Positions 33,262 through 41,876 of a stretch of 64,000 bases of DNA are shown piece after piece; the first letter of the stretch is position 1, and each line of letters begins with the position of its first letter. The notes beneath the pieces are model-generated. The model ran no database searches. It had not been told where the DNA came from and saw nothing but the letters and a program-made list of their open reading frames with translations. Source of the stretch: Flavobacteriaceae bacterium CG2_30_31_66 (GTDB lineage Bacteria > Bacteroidota > Bacteroidia > Flavobacteriales > Flavobacteriaceae); contig MNYM01000037.1 of assembly GCA_001873065.1 (NCBI GenBank), forward strand, positions 62,001 through 126,000, in the 5' to 3' direction. The position numbers and the translations under genes were made by a program.

Positions 33262-35319
33262 ATGAGAATATGGTTTATTTTTCTCACATTTTTTTTAATT
33301 ATCCTTTGTGTTGGATGTCCAAACAATCAGGAGGCATTTGTATTTTCTCCTTCAAAAAATATCAAAGTTAATTTTCATCTAACCAAAGAAGGAAAACCTT
33401 ATTATTTGGTTTCAAATGCTGCTGAAATAGTTATTGATACTTCCTTTTTGGGATTTGATTTTAAAAACTCAAAGCCTTTTAATGGAGATTTTAAATTCGT
33501 AAAAACAACATTTAGCGAGTTTAACGAAACATGGCAAATGCCTTGGGGCGAACAATTAAATGTTGTGAATCATTACAATGAATTGAAAGTTGAATTGCAA
33601 GAAAAATCGGATTTAATGAGAAAACTCAATCTGGTTTTTAGAGTTTATGATGATGGAGTTGGATTTCGATATGAATTTCCAAAACAACCCAATTTCAAAG
33701 AAGCTTTTATTACAAACGAAAACACTGAATTTAATTTAACAGAAGACTATAAAACCTTTTGGGCTCCTGGTGATTGGGATATTTATGAGCATTTGTATAA
33801 CACAACAAAATTCTCGAAAATTAATGCTTTACAATATGTGAATCAGCCAGTTTCACAAACTTATATTCCTGAAAATGCCGTAAATACTCCAGTAACTTTG
33901 GTTGGAAAAACGGGGCTTCATTTGAGTTTTCATGAGGCGGCTTTAGTAGATTACGCAGATATGACCTTAAAAGTAGATACTGTTAATCTTTCTTTTAAAA
34001 GTAATTTAGTTGGTACTAGAGATGCAGATTATAAAGTAAAGAGAACTTTACCATTTCACACACCTTGGAGAACCATTCAAATTTCTAAAAATGCGCCAAA
34101 ATTGATTGAATCAAATTTGATTTTGAATCTTAACGAACCAAATAAATTAAGCGATATTTCGTGGTTTAAACCAATGAAATACACTGGAATTTGGTGGGAA
34201 ATGCATTTAGGAAAATCTTCATGGGATATGACATCAGGAAATCATGGAGCAACAACTGAAAACACGAAAAGATTTATTGATTTTTCTGCTAAAAATAATA
34301 TTGGAGGCGTTTTGGTTGAAGGTTGGAACAAAGGTTGGGGATCTAATGAGGGTGGTTTTGATTATGTAACTCCTTATCCAGATTACAATTTAAATGAAAT
34401 TGTTGCATATGGAAAAGAAAAAGGAGTAGGAATCATCATGCATCATGAAACTTATGGGAATGTGGAAACGTATACAAAACAACAAGATACCGCATTTTCA
34501 TTGATGAAAAAATTAGGAATTCATACTGTAAAAACAGGTTATGTAGGGAAATTGATTCCTGAAGGCGAATATCATCATGGTCAATTTATGGTAAATCATT
34601 ATAATGAAACCGTTAAAAAAGCAGCTATTTATAACATTGCTGTTAATGCCCACGAACCTATAAAACCAACAGGATTGAGAAGAACGTATCCAAATACCAT
34701 TTCAAGGGAAGGTTTGCGAGGTCAAGAATTTAATGTTTGGGATCCAAAAGGTGGAAATCCACCTGAACATTTATCCATCATTGCATTTACAAGAATGTTG
34801 GCTGGACCAATTGATTACACACCAGGAATTTTTAATATAAAACTAGATAATTTCAAAAAAGGAAAACAAGTAAACACAACAATTACTCATCAATTGGCTT
34901 TGTATGTAGTGATTTATAGTCCAGTTCAAATGGTTGCAGATTTGGTTGAACACTATGAGTCAAATCCAAAGCCTTTAGAATTTATAAAAGAAGTTGGTGT
35001 TGATTGGGAAAAAACCAAAGTTTTAAATGGAGAGGTAGGAGATTTTGTGACTATCGCTAGAAAAGAACGTAAAACAGGTTATTGGTTTCTAGGGAGTATT
35101 ACTGACGAAAATCCTAGAGAAATTGAAATAGATTTTAGTTTTTTAGAGGAAGAATCAATCTATGAAGCAAAAATCTATAAAGATGGGAAAAACGCGAATT
35201 GGAATCATAATCCTTTGGAAATTGAGATTGAAACCTTGAAAGTCAATAAATTATCAAAAGTAAAATTTCAGTTAGCAGCTGGTGGTGGTTTGGCAATTAG
35301 TATAAAAAAGAAAAATTAA
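33262..35319 (+). CDS. susB: GH97 alpha-glucosidase, SusB type (inverting)
   Basis: A 685-residue exported enzyme (hydrophobic N-terminus with Cys19 in VGCPN, possibly a lipoprotein) releasing glucose from maltodextrins in the periplasm. GH97 features are WQMPWGEQLNVVNHYNEL, FRVYDDGVGFRYEFP, YTGIWWEMHLGKSSWDM and FDYVTPYPDYNL. Glu396 (HHETYG), Glu465 (AHEPIKPTG) and Glu489 (GQEFN) have the same mutual spacing as Glu439, Glu508 and Glu532 of B. thetaiotaomicron SusB, recalled from the literature. Presence of both base glutamates indicates the inverting subgroup rather than retaining GH97. It ends the plus-strand arm and its stop overlaps the end of a minus-strand mini-gene by 4 bp. Confidence 0.9.
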   Translation: MRIWFIFLTFFLIILCVGCPNNQEAFVFSPSKNIKVNFHLTKEGKPYYLVSNAAEIVIDTSFLGFDFKNSKPFNGDFKFVKTTFSEFNETWQMPWGEQLNVVNHYNELKVELQEKSDLMRKLNLVFRVYDDGVGFRYEFPKQPNFKEAFITNENTEFNLTEDYKTFWAPGDWDIYEHLYNTTKFSKINALQYVNQPVSQTYIPENAVNTPVTLVGKTGLHLSFHEAALVDYADMTLKVDTVNLSFKSNLVGTRDADYKVKRTLPFHTPWRTIQISKNAPKLIESNLILNLNEPNKLSDISWFKPMKYTGIWWEMHLGKSSWDMTSGNHGATTENTKRFIDFSAKNNIGGVLVEGWNKGWGSNEGGFDYVTPYPDYNLNEIVAYGKEKGVGIIMHHETYGNVETYTKQQDTAFSLMKKLGIHTVKTGYVGKLIPEGEYHHGQFMVNHYNETVKKAAIYNIAVNAHEPIKPTGLRRTYPNTISREGLRGQEFNVWDPKGGNPPEHLSIIAFTRMLAGPIDYTPGIFNIKLDNFKKGKQVNTTITHQLALYVVIYSPVQMVADLVEHYESNPKPLEFIKEVGVDWEKTKVLNGEVGDFVTIARKERKTGYWFLGSITDENPREIEIDFSFLEEESIYEAKIYKDGKNANWNHNPLEIEIETLKVNKLSKVKFQLAAGGGLAISIKKKN

Positions 35320-35423
35320 TCTTTCCCAACTTTATCATATTCTCTAATCATAAAATAAGCCCAAATGATCACACAAAATCCTACGAAAACAGAAAAGTAA
35401 ATTACGAATTCATTTGCGTTCAT
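35316..35423 (-). CDS. 35-residue single-pass membrane mini-protein
   Basis: A short frame from ATG at 35423 encodes one hydrophobic helix (EFVIYFSVFVGFCVIIWAYF) followed by a charged tail (MIREYDKVGKD). Its start overlaps the end of the preceding 62-residue gene by 14 bp, a typical translational-coupling arrangement, and its stop overlaps the end of the convergent GH97 gene by 4 bp. The role is unknown. Comparable tiny membrane proteins accompany transporters or respiratory enzymes, but no partner is seen here. Confidence 0.5.
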   Translation of the reverse strand: MNANEFVIYFSVFVGFCVIIWAYFMIREYDKVGKD

Positions 35424-35598
35424 TCTTCACAATTTTTAGATATATCATTACGCCCAATAAAGTTGGCGCCCAAAGACCAATAAAAATTCCATGCATTTCA
35501 TCTCCCGTCAGGAAAAGATATTCAGATACTAAAATTATTACTACACACAATCCCAACATTAAAACGTTGGAAATTCCTAAATTTTTTATCAACTTCAT
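35410..35598 (-). CDS. 62-residue two-helix membrane protein
   Basis: The protein has two predicted transmembrane helices (SNVLMLGLCVVIILVSEYLF and GIFIGLWAPTLLGVMIYLKI) joined by a short loop TGDEMHG, and a basic end KNERK. The gene lies convergent to the glycosidase operon and divergent from the SusR-like sensor, and overlaps the next mini-gene. The alternating membrane topology and overlap support a real gene pair. No function can be assigned. It is not obviously part of either glycan locus. Confidence 0.6.
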   Translation of the reverse strand: MKLIKNLGISNVLMLGLCVVIILVSEYLFLTGDEMHGIFIGLWAPTLLGVMIYLKIVKNERK

Positions 35599-35736
35599 AG
35601 ATTCATTAATTCTGTTATAAAAATAATTAAAAATGTTTTAGGTACAAAATAATAGTCTAAATATTTATTTTTTAATTATTTATGTATTGGTTTTACCTTA
35701 ACATTTTATGAATTAAAAATACAATTTTTTGTTAAT

Positions 35737-35768
35737 TTGTTAATTTTAAGTAAATTGTGTTACTTTAG
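35737..35768 (+). promoter_or_regulatory. Putative promoter of the SusR-like sensor gene
   Basis: TTG (35737-35739), 21 bp, then TACTTTAG (35761-35768), a 7-of-8 match to TAnnTTTG. The predicted transcription start near 35775 supports ATG at 35794 and excludes the longer reading frame from 35737. Confidence 0.5.
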
Positions 35769-35793
35769 TACCCAAACATTACCTAAATTATAT

Positions 35794-38595
35794 ATGAATC
35801 GTTTAAATAAATTTTTATTTTTTTCAATTTACTTTTCAGTTTTTACCGTATTTTCTCAAGAAGTACCACCAATAAATACTTTTTCTCCGGAGGATTATGG
35901 TGCAGAAAATCAAAATTGGGCGATTACACAAGCTCCCAATAAGTTTATCTATGTAGCTAATAACAAAGGTCTTTTAGAGTATAATGGGACAGATTGGCGT
36001 TTATATCCAACACCAAATGAAACCATAATGCGTTCAGTAAAAAGTTTTGGCAACAAAATTTATTCTGGGTTTTTTAGGGATTTTGGATTTTGGTCTAAAA
36101 ATAATTTTGGGACTTTAGAATATATTTCAATTGTAAAAAAGAAAAATATTCAAATGCTTGATGATGAGCAAATTTGGGAGATTGTTGAACTTGATAATTG
36201 GTTGTTGTTTAAGTCTTTACAAAGAATTTATCTATATGACTTAGGAAATGAATCCGTTAAGATATTAAATTCAAAAAAAAATATTACCAAGATTTCTAAA
36301 GTTGAAAACACCATTTATTTTCAAGAATTAAGCAAAGGTGTTTTTATGATTGAAAATGGAGTTTCTAAATTAATTTCTGATCATCCTATTTTAAAAGAAA
36401 ACAAGTTGGTTGATATTTTTTTGAAAGACGGAAAATTATGTTTTTTAACTCAAAAGGAAGGTTTTTATTTGCTTGAAAACCAAGCGTTAAAAAAGTGGAA
36501 AATTCCTTCTAATGCAATCTTACTCAATAAAACCATTTATAGTGCTGTTCAATTGCAAGATGAAACTATTGTTTTAGGAACAATTTCTAGTGGAATTATT
36601 CACCTTTCAAAAAATGGCGATTTTAAATACCAAATCACGAAAGTATTAGGATTAAGTAACAATACTGTATTGTCAGTTTTTGAGGATGTTGACCATAATA
36701 TTTGGTTGGGGTTAGACAACGGAATTAATGCGATTAATTTAAGTTCACCTTTTCGTTTTTTTATTAAAAAAGATAGTTTTTGGGGAACAATTTACGCTTC
36801 CGTGATTTACAAAAACAATCTTTATATAGGAACCAATCAAGGACTTTATGTAAGAAAAATGAACAGTGACGTTGATTTTCAGTTTGTAAAAAATACCCAA
36901 GGTCAGGTTTGGAATTTAGATATTATTGATGATACACTTTTCTGTAGCCACGATTCAGGAACCTTTATAGTTAATGATAATTTTGCGCAATTAATTACAG
37001 GAATTGAAGGTACTTGGGGTGTAAAAAAAATCAATGAGAATTTACTTTTACAAGGTTGTTATGATGGATTATATGTTTTATCAAAACAAAATAATGTATG
37101 GAAATTGCGCAACAAATTAGAGGGTTTTTCTAATTCAAGTAAATATTTTGAGACAATTAACAACAATCAAATTTTTGTTAATCACGAGTATAAAGGGGTT
37201 TTTAAACTTAAAACAGATAAAAATTACACAAAAATTATTGAATCCAATAAAGATTATTCTGTTGATAAAGGACTTCATTCAAGTTTATTTAAGTTCAATC
37301 AAGAGCTATTTTATGCTTCAAAAAAAGGAATTTTTAAATTTTCTCAATCGAAGAATCGTTTTGATTTTGATACAGCCTACAGCACCCTAATTTCAGAAGA
37401 TAAATTTTTGACCGGAAAAATTTTGATAGACAAAATAGGAAATAAATTGTGGTCATTTACAACAGATGATATTCGATTTTTATCACCCGGAAAGTTAAGT
37501 AATGAGCCTGATTTAAAAATAATTCCAATAAAAGGTTCACTACATAAAGGCGCAACAGGTTATGAAAATATCATCAATCTTAGCGAAAAAAAATATTTGG
37601 TAGGCACCTCAGAAGGATTTTTGGTAGTTGATTTAAATAAAATTCAAAATCCTAAAGATTTTGATATTACTATTAATAGTATTTCTAATTATATAATTGA
37701 TAAAGAGAAAGTTACTGTTGAAATGAAGAATAATAATGAATTTTCAAGCAATGAAAATAATTTAGAATTTACGTTCAGTGTACCGAATTTTAATAAAACG
37801 TCATCCGTTGAATATCAATATCAATTGGAAGGATTGAGAGAGAATTGGAGCCAATTATCAGAGGAAAATACTATATTATTAGAAAACTTACCTTTTGGTG
37901 AATATACTTTAAAAGTAAGAGCCTTTATTGATGATAAACCAAGTAATAATATTGCAACCTATAATTTTGTCATTCAAAAACCATGGTATTTTTCGACCAA
38001 TCTTTTAATTATCTACTTTATCATTTTCATTATTATTATTTATGGGTTGCATATTTTTTCAAAAAAATATTACAAGCAGCAACGTGAAAAATTACTACTA
38101 GATGCTCAGAAAGAACTTGAATTGAAAGAACTTGAAAATTCCCAAAAAATCATCAAACTAAACAATGATAAATTAAGATTAGATATCGAAAATAAGAACA
38201 GAGAATTGGCAACATCAACAATGAGTATCATCAAAAAGAACGAGTTTCTAAATACTATAAAAACTGAATTGGTTACAGGTGGTAAAACAAATATTGACAA
38301 AGTTGTGAATATTATTGATAAAAACCTTAACAATACAGATGATTGGAAACTGTTCCAAGAAGCATTCAATAACGCAGATAAAAAGTTCTTAAAAAAGATA
38401 AAAGCCAATCATCCTGAACTAACACCAAATGATTTAAGACTCTGTGCGTATTTGAGGTTAAATCTATCCTCAAAAGAGATTGCACCGCTATTAAATATTT
38501 CACCAAGAAGTGTAGAAGTTAAAAGATATCGATTGCGTAAAAAAATGAATTTAGACCATGATGACAACTTAACAACGTATATCCTTGAACTATAG
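35794..38595 (+). CDS. SusR-like membrane sensor-regulator (beta-propeller, Y_Y_Y, LuxR-type HTH)
   Basis: A 933-residue single-protein signalling system. Order: signal/anchor at 1-22 (MNRLNKFLFFSIYFSVFTVF); a periplasmic two-component-regulator-type beta-propeller (about 25-640, repeats such as NTVLSVFEDVDHNIWLGLDN); a Y_Y_Y domain (about 650-735, EYQYQLEGLRENWSQL); a membrane helix (about 745-765, LLIIYFIIFIIIIYG); a coiled coil (about 770-820); and a C-terminal LuxR-type helix-turn-helix (LRLNLSSKEIAPLLNISPRS). It likely senses an oligosaccharide in the periplasm and activates transcription directly from the membrane. Position favours control of the adjacent laminarin locus, although SusR itself controls starch loci. 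No kinase or receiver domain is present. Confidence 0.85.
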   Translation: MNRLNKFLFFSIYFSVFTVFSQEVPPINTFSPEDYGAENQNWAITQAPNKFIYVANNKGLLEYNGTDWRLYPTPNETIMRSVKSFGNKIYSGFFRDFGFWSKNNFGTLEYISIVKKKNIQMLDDEQIWEIVELDNWLLFKSLQRIYLYDLGNESVKILNSKKNITKISKVENTIYFQELSKGVFMIENGVSKLISDHPILKENKLVDIFLKDGKLCFLTQKEGFYLLENQALKKWKIPSNAILLNKTIYSAVQLQDETIVLGTISSGIIHLSKNGDFKYQITKVLGLSNNTVLSVFEDVDHNIWLGLDNGINAINLSSPFRFFIKKDSFWGTIYASVIYKNNLYIGTNQGLYVRKMNSDVDFQFVKNTQGQVWNLDIIDDTLFCSHDSGTFIVNDNFAQLITGIEGTWGVKKINENLLLQGCYDGLYVLSKQNNVWKLRNKLEGFSNSSKYFETINNNQIFVNHEYKGVFKLKTDKNYTKIIESNKDYSVDKGLHSSLFKFNQELFYASKKGIFKFSQSKNRFDFDTAYSTLISEDKFLTGKILIDKIGNKLWSFTTDDIRFLSPGKLSNEPDLKIIPIKGSLHKGATGYENIINLSEKKYLVGTSEGFLVVDLNKIQNPKDFDITINSISNYIIDKEKVTVEMKNNNEFSSNENNLEFTFSVPNFNKTSSVEYQYQLEGLRENWSQLSEENTILLENLPFGEYTLKVRAFIDDKPSNNIATYNFVIQKPWYFSTNLLIIYFIIFIIIIYGLHIFSKKYYKQQREKLLLDAQKELELKELENSQKIIKLNNDKLRLDIENKNRELATSTMSIIKKNEFLNTIKTELVTGGKTNIDKVVNIIDKNLNNTDDWKLFQEAFNNADKKFLKKIKANHPELTPNDLRLCAYLRLNLSSKEIAPLLNISPRSVEVKRYRLRKKMNLDHDDNLTTYILEL

Positions 38596-38694
38596 CTTTG
38601 TTACAACACTCAATTATACCTATACATTTCCACATCATTTATATTGATTTTCCTTTCTGTTAATGATTTGTTAATAAGAAAAATCAATAGTAAC

Positions 38695-38715
38695 AAGCTT
38701 TTCAGCTTTTTTTTT
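38695..38715 (+). terminator. Weak terminator after the SusR-like gene
   Basis: AAGCT (38695-38699) pairs with AGCTT (38704-38708) around a 4-nt loop, followed directly by a run of T to 38715. The stem is only 5 bp, so efficiency is doubtful. Confidence 0.35.
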
Positions 38716-38762
38716 GAGATGTATTTGTTTTGTTGTGTTTTTTTTATAGGATTCATAATATT

Positions 38763-38788
38763 TATAGTTTAAATTTGAGGAAACTATA
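38763..38788 (+). promoter_or_regulatory. Promoter of the laminarin susC with inverted repeat over the -7 element
   Basis: TAAATTTG (38770-38777) is an exact TAnnTTTG match 27 bp before the susC start codon. TATAGTTT (38763-38770) and AAACTATA (38781-38788) form a perfect 8-bp inverted repeat with 10-bp spacing around it. No clear -33 TTG is present, as expected for an activator-dependent promoter. The segment CTATACAATAA (38784-38794) recurs at 46464-46474. Confidence 0.55.
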
Positions 38789-38803
38789 CAATAATCTTTT
38801 TTT

Positions 38804-41800
38804 ATGAAAAAAAAATTCACTCTTTTACTCTTTGCATTGTCCACAGCTTTTGTATTTGCACAAACTACCAATGTAAAAGGAGTTGTTAAAGATGCTGTGA
38901 CTGGTGAAACATTGCCAGGAGTAAGCGTTTTAATTAAAGGTACTTCTATTGGTACCGAAACTGATTTTGACGGAGTTTTTACTCTTTCGAATGTAAAACA
39001 AGGAGCTATCCTAGTCTTTGATTATCTTGGTAAAAAGAGCAAAGAAGTTCCCGTTACAAGTGCAACAATTAATATTTCTTTGGAAGATGCTGCTGAAGCT
39101 CTCGAAGAAATCGTTGTGATTGGTTATGGTACACAAAGAAAGAAAGAGGTTACAGGTGCTGTAACTGTTATTTCTAGTGCTACGATTGATGATATCAAGC
39201 CAACAAGAATTGAGCAAGCATTGCAAGGTCAAGTTGCTGGTGTAAATATCACTACATCATCTGGATCTCCAGGTGCTGCTGCTAATATTCGAATTCGTGG
39301 AGTTTCTACGAATGGGGATAGCAGACCTTTGATTCTTTTAGATGGACGTGTTATTGAAGATTTGAGCGTTGTAAACCCCTCAGATATTGAATCTATCAAT
39401 ATTTTAAAAGACGCAACTGCTGGGATTTATGGTGTGCGTGCTGCGAATGGAGTTATTTTAGTTACCACCAAAACAGGAAGAAAGGCAACACCTTTTAAAT
39501 CTTCTTTAAATATGTATGTTGGTTTTCAACAAACTACAAGAGAAATTCCTTTACTGAATGCAACAGAATATGCTTTGTTAGCAAACGAAGCTTTTGCTGC
39601 AAATGGAGAAGCTTTACCTTTTGCTTCAATTGCTGGATTGGGACAAGGAACCAACTGGCAAAAAAATGTTTTTGAAACTGCACCAATGTTTAGTATTGAT
39701 TATTCATTGAATAAAGGAACCGAAAAATCTACTTTTTCTTTAGGCTTATCGGTTTTAGATCAAGATGGTATTGTTGGTGGTTCTAAATCTAATTTTAATA
39801 GAAGAAATATCCGCTTTAATTTTGATACAGAATTAACAGATAAGTTGAAACTTTCTACTTCAACAATTTTTACCAATACAAATAAGAAAAATCTGATTGA
39901 AAATGTTCTAGGTTCTGTTTTGTTTAATGCTCTGAATATGCCCCCAACAACTCCTGTTTATGCAACTGATGGACAATTTTCATTGCCTCCAGCAACTGGA
40001 ACAGGTATTGAAGTTGCCAATCCTTTAGCACAAGTTGATATTGCTGACAACAGAAGTTGGGTAAATAAAATTTCAGGAAGTTATGGTTTAAATTATTCTT
40101 TCCTTGATAATTTTTCTTTTGAAACAAGAATTCAATTGAATTTTGCCTCTTCAAAATCAAACGCATTTAATCCAATTGCTAATTTTGGAAATGGTAGTGT
40201 TTTTAATAATTTCGTTACCTCTTTCAGTCAATCCGAACAAAATTATTTTGATTATACTTTTGATAATTTCATCAAATACGAAAAAACATTCAATGATAAA
40301 CATGATGTGAAAGTTTTGTTAGGCCATTCAATATTTAAAACTATTGGAAGATTTATGAAAGGAATCACAAGTTTTGCCTCTGGAACTAATATGAATGATG
40401 TATCAATAGGTGGTCCTTTAAATGAAACATCAGATGCTTTACTTATCCATTTACAAAGAAATAGAGGTAGTAACCTGTTATATGATAGTCGTTTATTATC
40501 TTATTTTGCAAGATTTCAATATGGATATGATGGAAAATATTTGATTTCTGCAGTTATCAGAAGAGATGGTTCTACAGTTTTTGGTTCTAAAAATAAATTC
40601 GGATACTTCCCTACAGCCTCTTTAGGTTGGGTCGCTTCTGAAGAAGATTTCCTAAAAGACAACAAAGTCATAAACTTTTTAAAGTTCAGAGCCAGTTATG
40701 GTATTGTAGGAAATGATAGAATTAGAGCTTTTGGATTCTTATCTTTATTAGATGGGGAAGGTGAGTATGTTTTTAATAACACACTTCAAAATGGAGTAGC
40801 ATTTGGCGGAGTTGCAAACCCAGAAATTAGATGGGAAAAACAATTACCTTTAGACTTTGGTTTAGATATCGAATTGTTTAATAAAATAAACATCACAGCA
40901 GATTATTTCAAAAAAGTTACTGAAGATTTATTAGTACAACCACAAACATCAGGAATTATTGGGGTAGCTGCTCCTGGAGCAAGTGCACCATTTGTGAATG
41001 CAGGAACTGTTGAAAATAAAGGATTTGAATTTTCAATTGGATATAAAGAAATCATTTCTGATGATTTTAAATTCAATGTGAATTATAATTTTACAACTCT
41101 TAAGAACAACGTAACCTTTGTAGGAAATTCTACAGGTTTCATTGAAGGTGGAGAATTTGGTGTTGGTCAAGGGTTCCCTTCAAGAATGGAAGCTGGTTTT
41201 CCGATTGGTTATTTTTATGGTTTGAAAACAAATGGAATTTTCCAAACTCAAGCGGAAGTTGATGCACATGCAACTCAAACTAATGCTGCTCCTGGAGATC
41301 TGCGTTTTGAAGATATTAGCGGTCCAGATGGTATCCCAGATGGTAAAATTACCGATGATGATAGAACGTATATTGGTGACCCAATTGCCGATCTTACCAT
41401 GGGTTTAAACTTGTCTTTCAATTATAAAAATTTCGATTTTAATGCATACGCTTTTGCTTCTATTGGAAATGAAATCGTAAGAAATTATGAAAGAAATTTA
41501 CCAAAAACGAATAGAGCCACTTACTTTTTAGACAGATGGACAGGACCAGGAACTTCTAATTCTTTCCCAAGAGTTACCACAGGAGCTACAAGTAATAATT
41601 TATTTTCAGATTTTTATGTTGAAGATGGTTCGTTCTTGAGACTACAAAGTGTTCAATTAGGATATACATTGGGAGAAACTTTTACAAAAAAAATAGAGTT
41701 TGATTCAGTTCGCTTTTATTTTACAGCAAGTAATTTATTTACTTTGACTAAATATAAAGGATATGACCCAACAGCTTCTAATGGAGCTCCTATTGGTGGT

Positions 41801-41866
41801 GGTATTGACCAAGGTTTTTACCCAAGTCCAAAAACATTTTTATTTGGTATAAATGTTAATTTTTAA
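38804..41866 (+). CDS. SusC/RagA-family TonB-dependent transporter (laminarin locus)
   Basis: A 1020-residue outer-membrane channel with signal peptide (MKKKFTLLLFALSTAFVFAQ), CarboxypepD_reg-like domain (GVVKDAVTGETLPGVSVLIK), TonB-box region (LEEIVVIGYGTQRKKEVTGA), plug (RIRGVSTNGDSRPLILLDGR, ILKDATAGIYGVRAANGVIL) and a barrel ending SPKTFLFGINVNF. It should import laminari-oligosaccharides with the following SusD. Specificity is inferred from GH16, GH17, GH30, GH3 and GH149 neighbours. It is clearly distinct from the alpha-glucan SusC except in the shared N-terminal domain. SusD begins 10 bp after its stop codon. Confidence 0.93.
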   Translation: MKKKFTLLLFALSTAFVFAQTTNVKGVVKDAVTGETLPGVSVLIKGTSIGTETDFDGVFTLSNVKQGAILVFDYLGKKSKEVPVTSATINISLEDAAEALEEIVVIGYGTQRKKEVTGAVTVISSATIDDIKPTRIEQALQGQVAGVNITTSSGSPGAAANIRIRGVSTNGDSRPLILLDGRVIEDLSVVNPSDIESINILKDATAGIYGVRAANGVILVTTKTGRKATPFKSSLNMYVGFQQTTREIPLLNATEYALLANEAFAANGEALPFASIAGLGQGTNWQKNVFETAPMFSIDYSLNKGTEKSTFSLGLSVLDQDGIVGGSKSNFNRRNIRFNFDTELTDKLKLSTSTIFTNTNKKNLIENVLGSVLFNALNMPPTTPVYATDGQFSLPPATGTGIEVANPLAQVDIADNRSWVNKISGSYGLNYSFLDNFSFETRIQLNFASSKSNAFNPIANFGNGSVFNNFVTSFSQSEQNYFDYTFDNFIKYEKTFNDKHDVKVLLGHSIFKTIGRFMKGITSFASGTNMNDVSIGGPLNETSDALLIHLQRNRGSNLLYDSRLLSYFARFQYGYDGKYLISAVIRRDGSTVFGSKNKFGYFPTASLGWVASEEDFLKDNKVINFLKFRASYGIVGNDRIRAFGFLSLLDGEGEYVFNNTLQNGVAFGGVANPEIRWEKQLPLDFGLDIELFNKINITADYFKKVTEDLLVQPQTSGIIGVAAPGASAPFVNAGTVENKGFEFSIGYKEIISDDFKFNVNYNFTTLKNNVTFVGNSTGFIEGGEFGVGQGFPSRMEAGFPIGYFYGLKTNGIFQTQAEVDAHATQTNAAPGDLRFEDISGPDGIPDGKITDDDRTYIGDPIADLTMGLNLSFNYKNFDFNAYAFASIGNEIVRNYERNLPKTNRATYFLDRWTGPGTSNSFPRVTTGATSNNLFSDFYVEDGSFLRLQSVQLGYTLGETFTKKIEFDSVRFYFTASNLFTLTKYKGYDPTASNGAPIGGGIDQGFYPSPKTFLFGINVNF

Positions 41867-41876
41867 TGCTATAATT

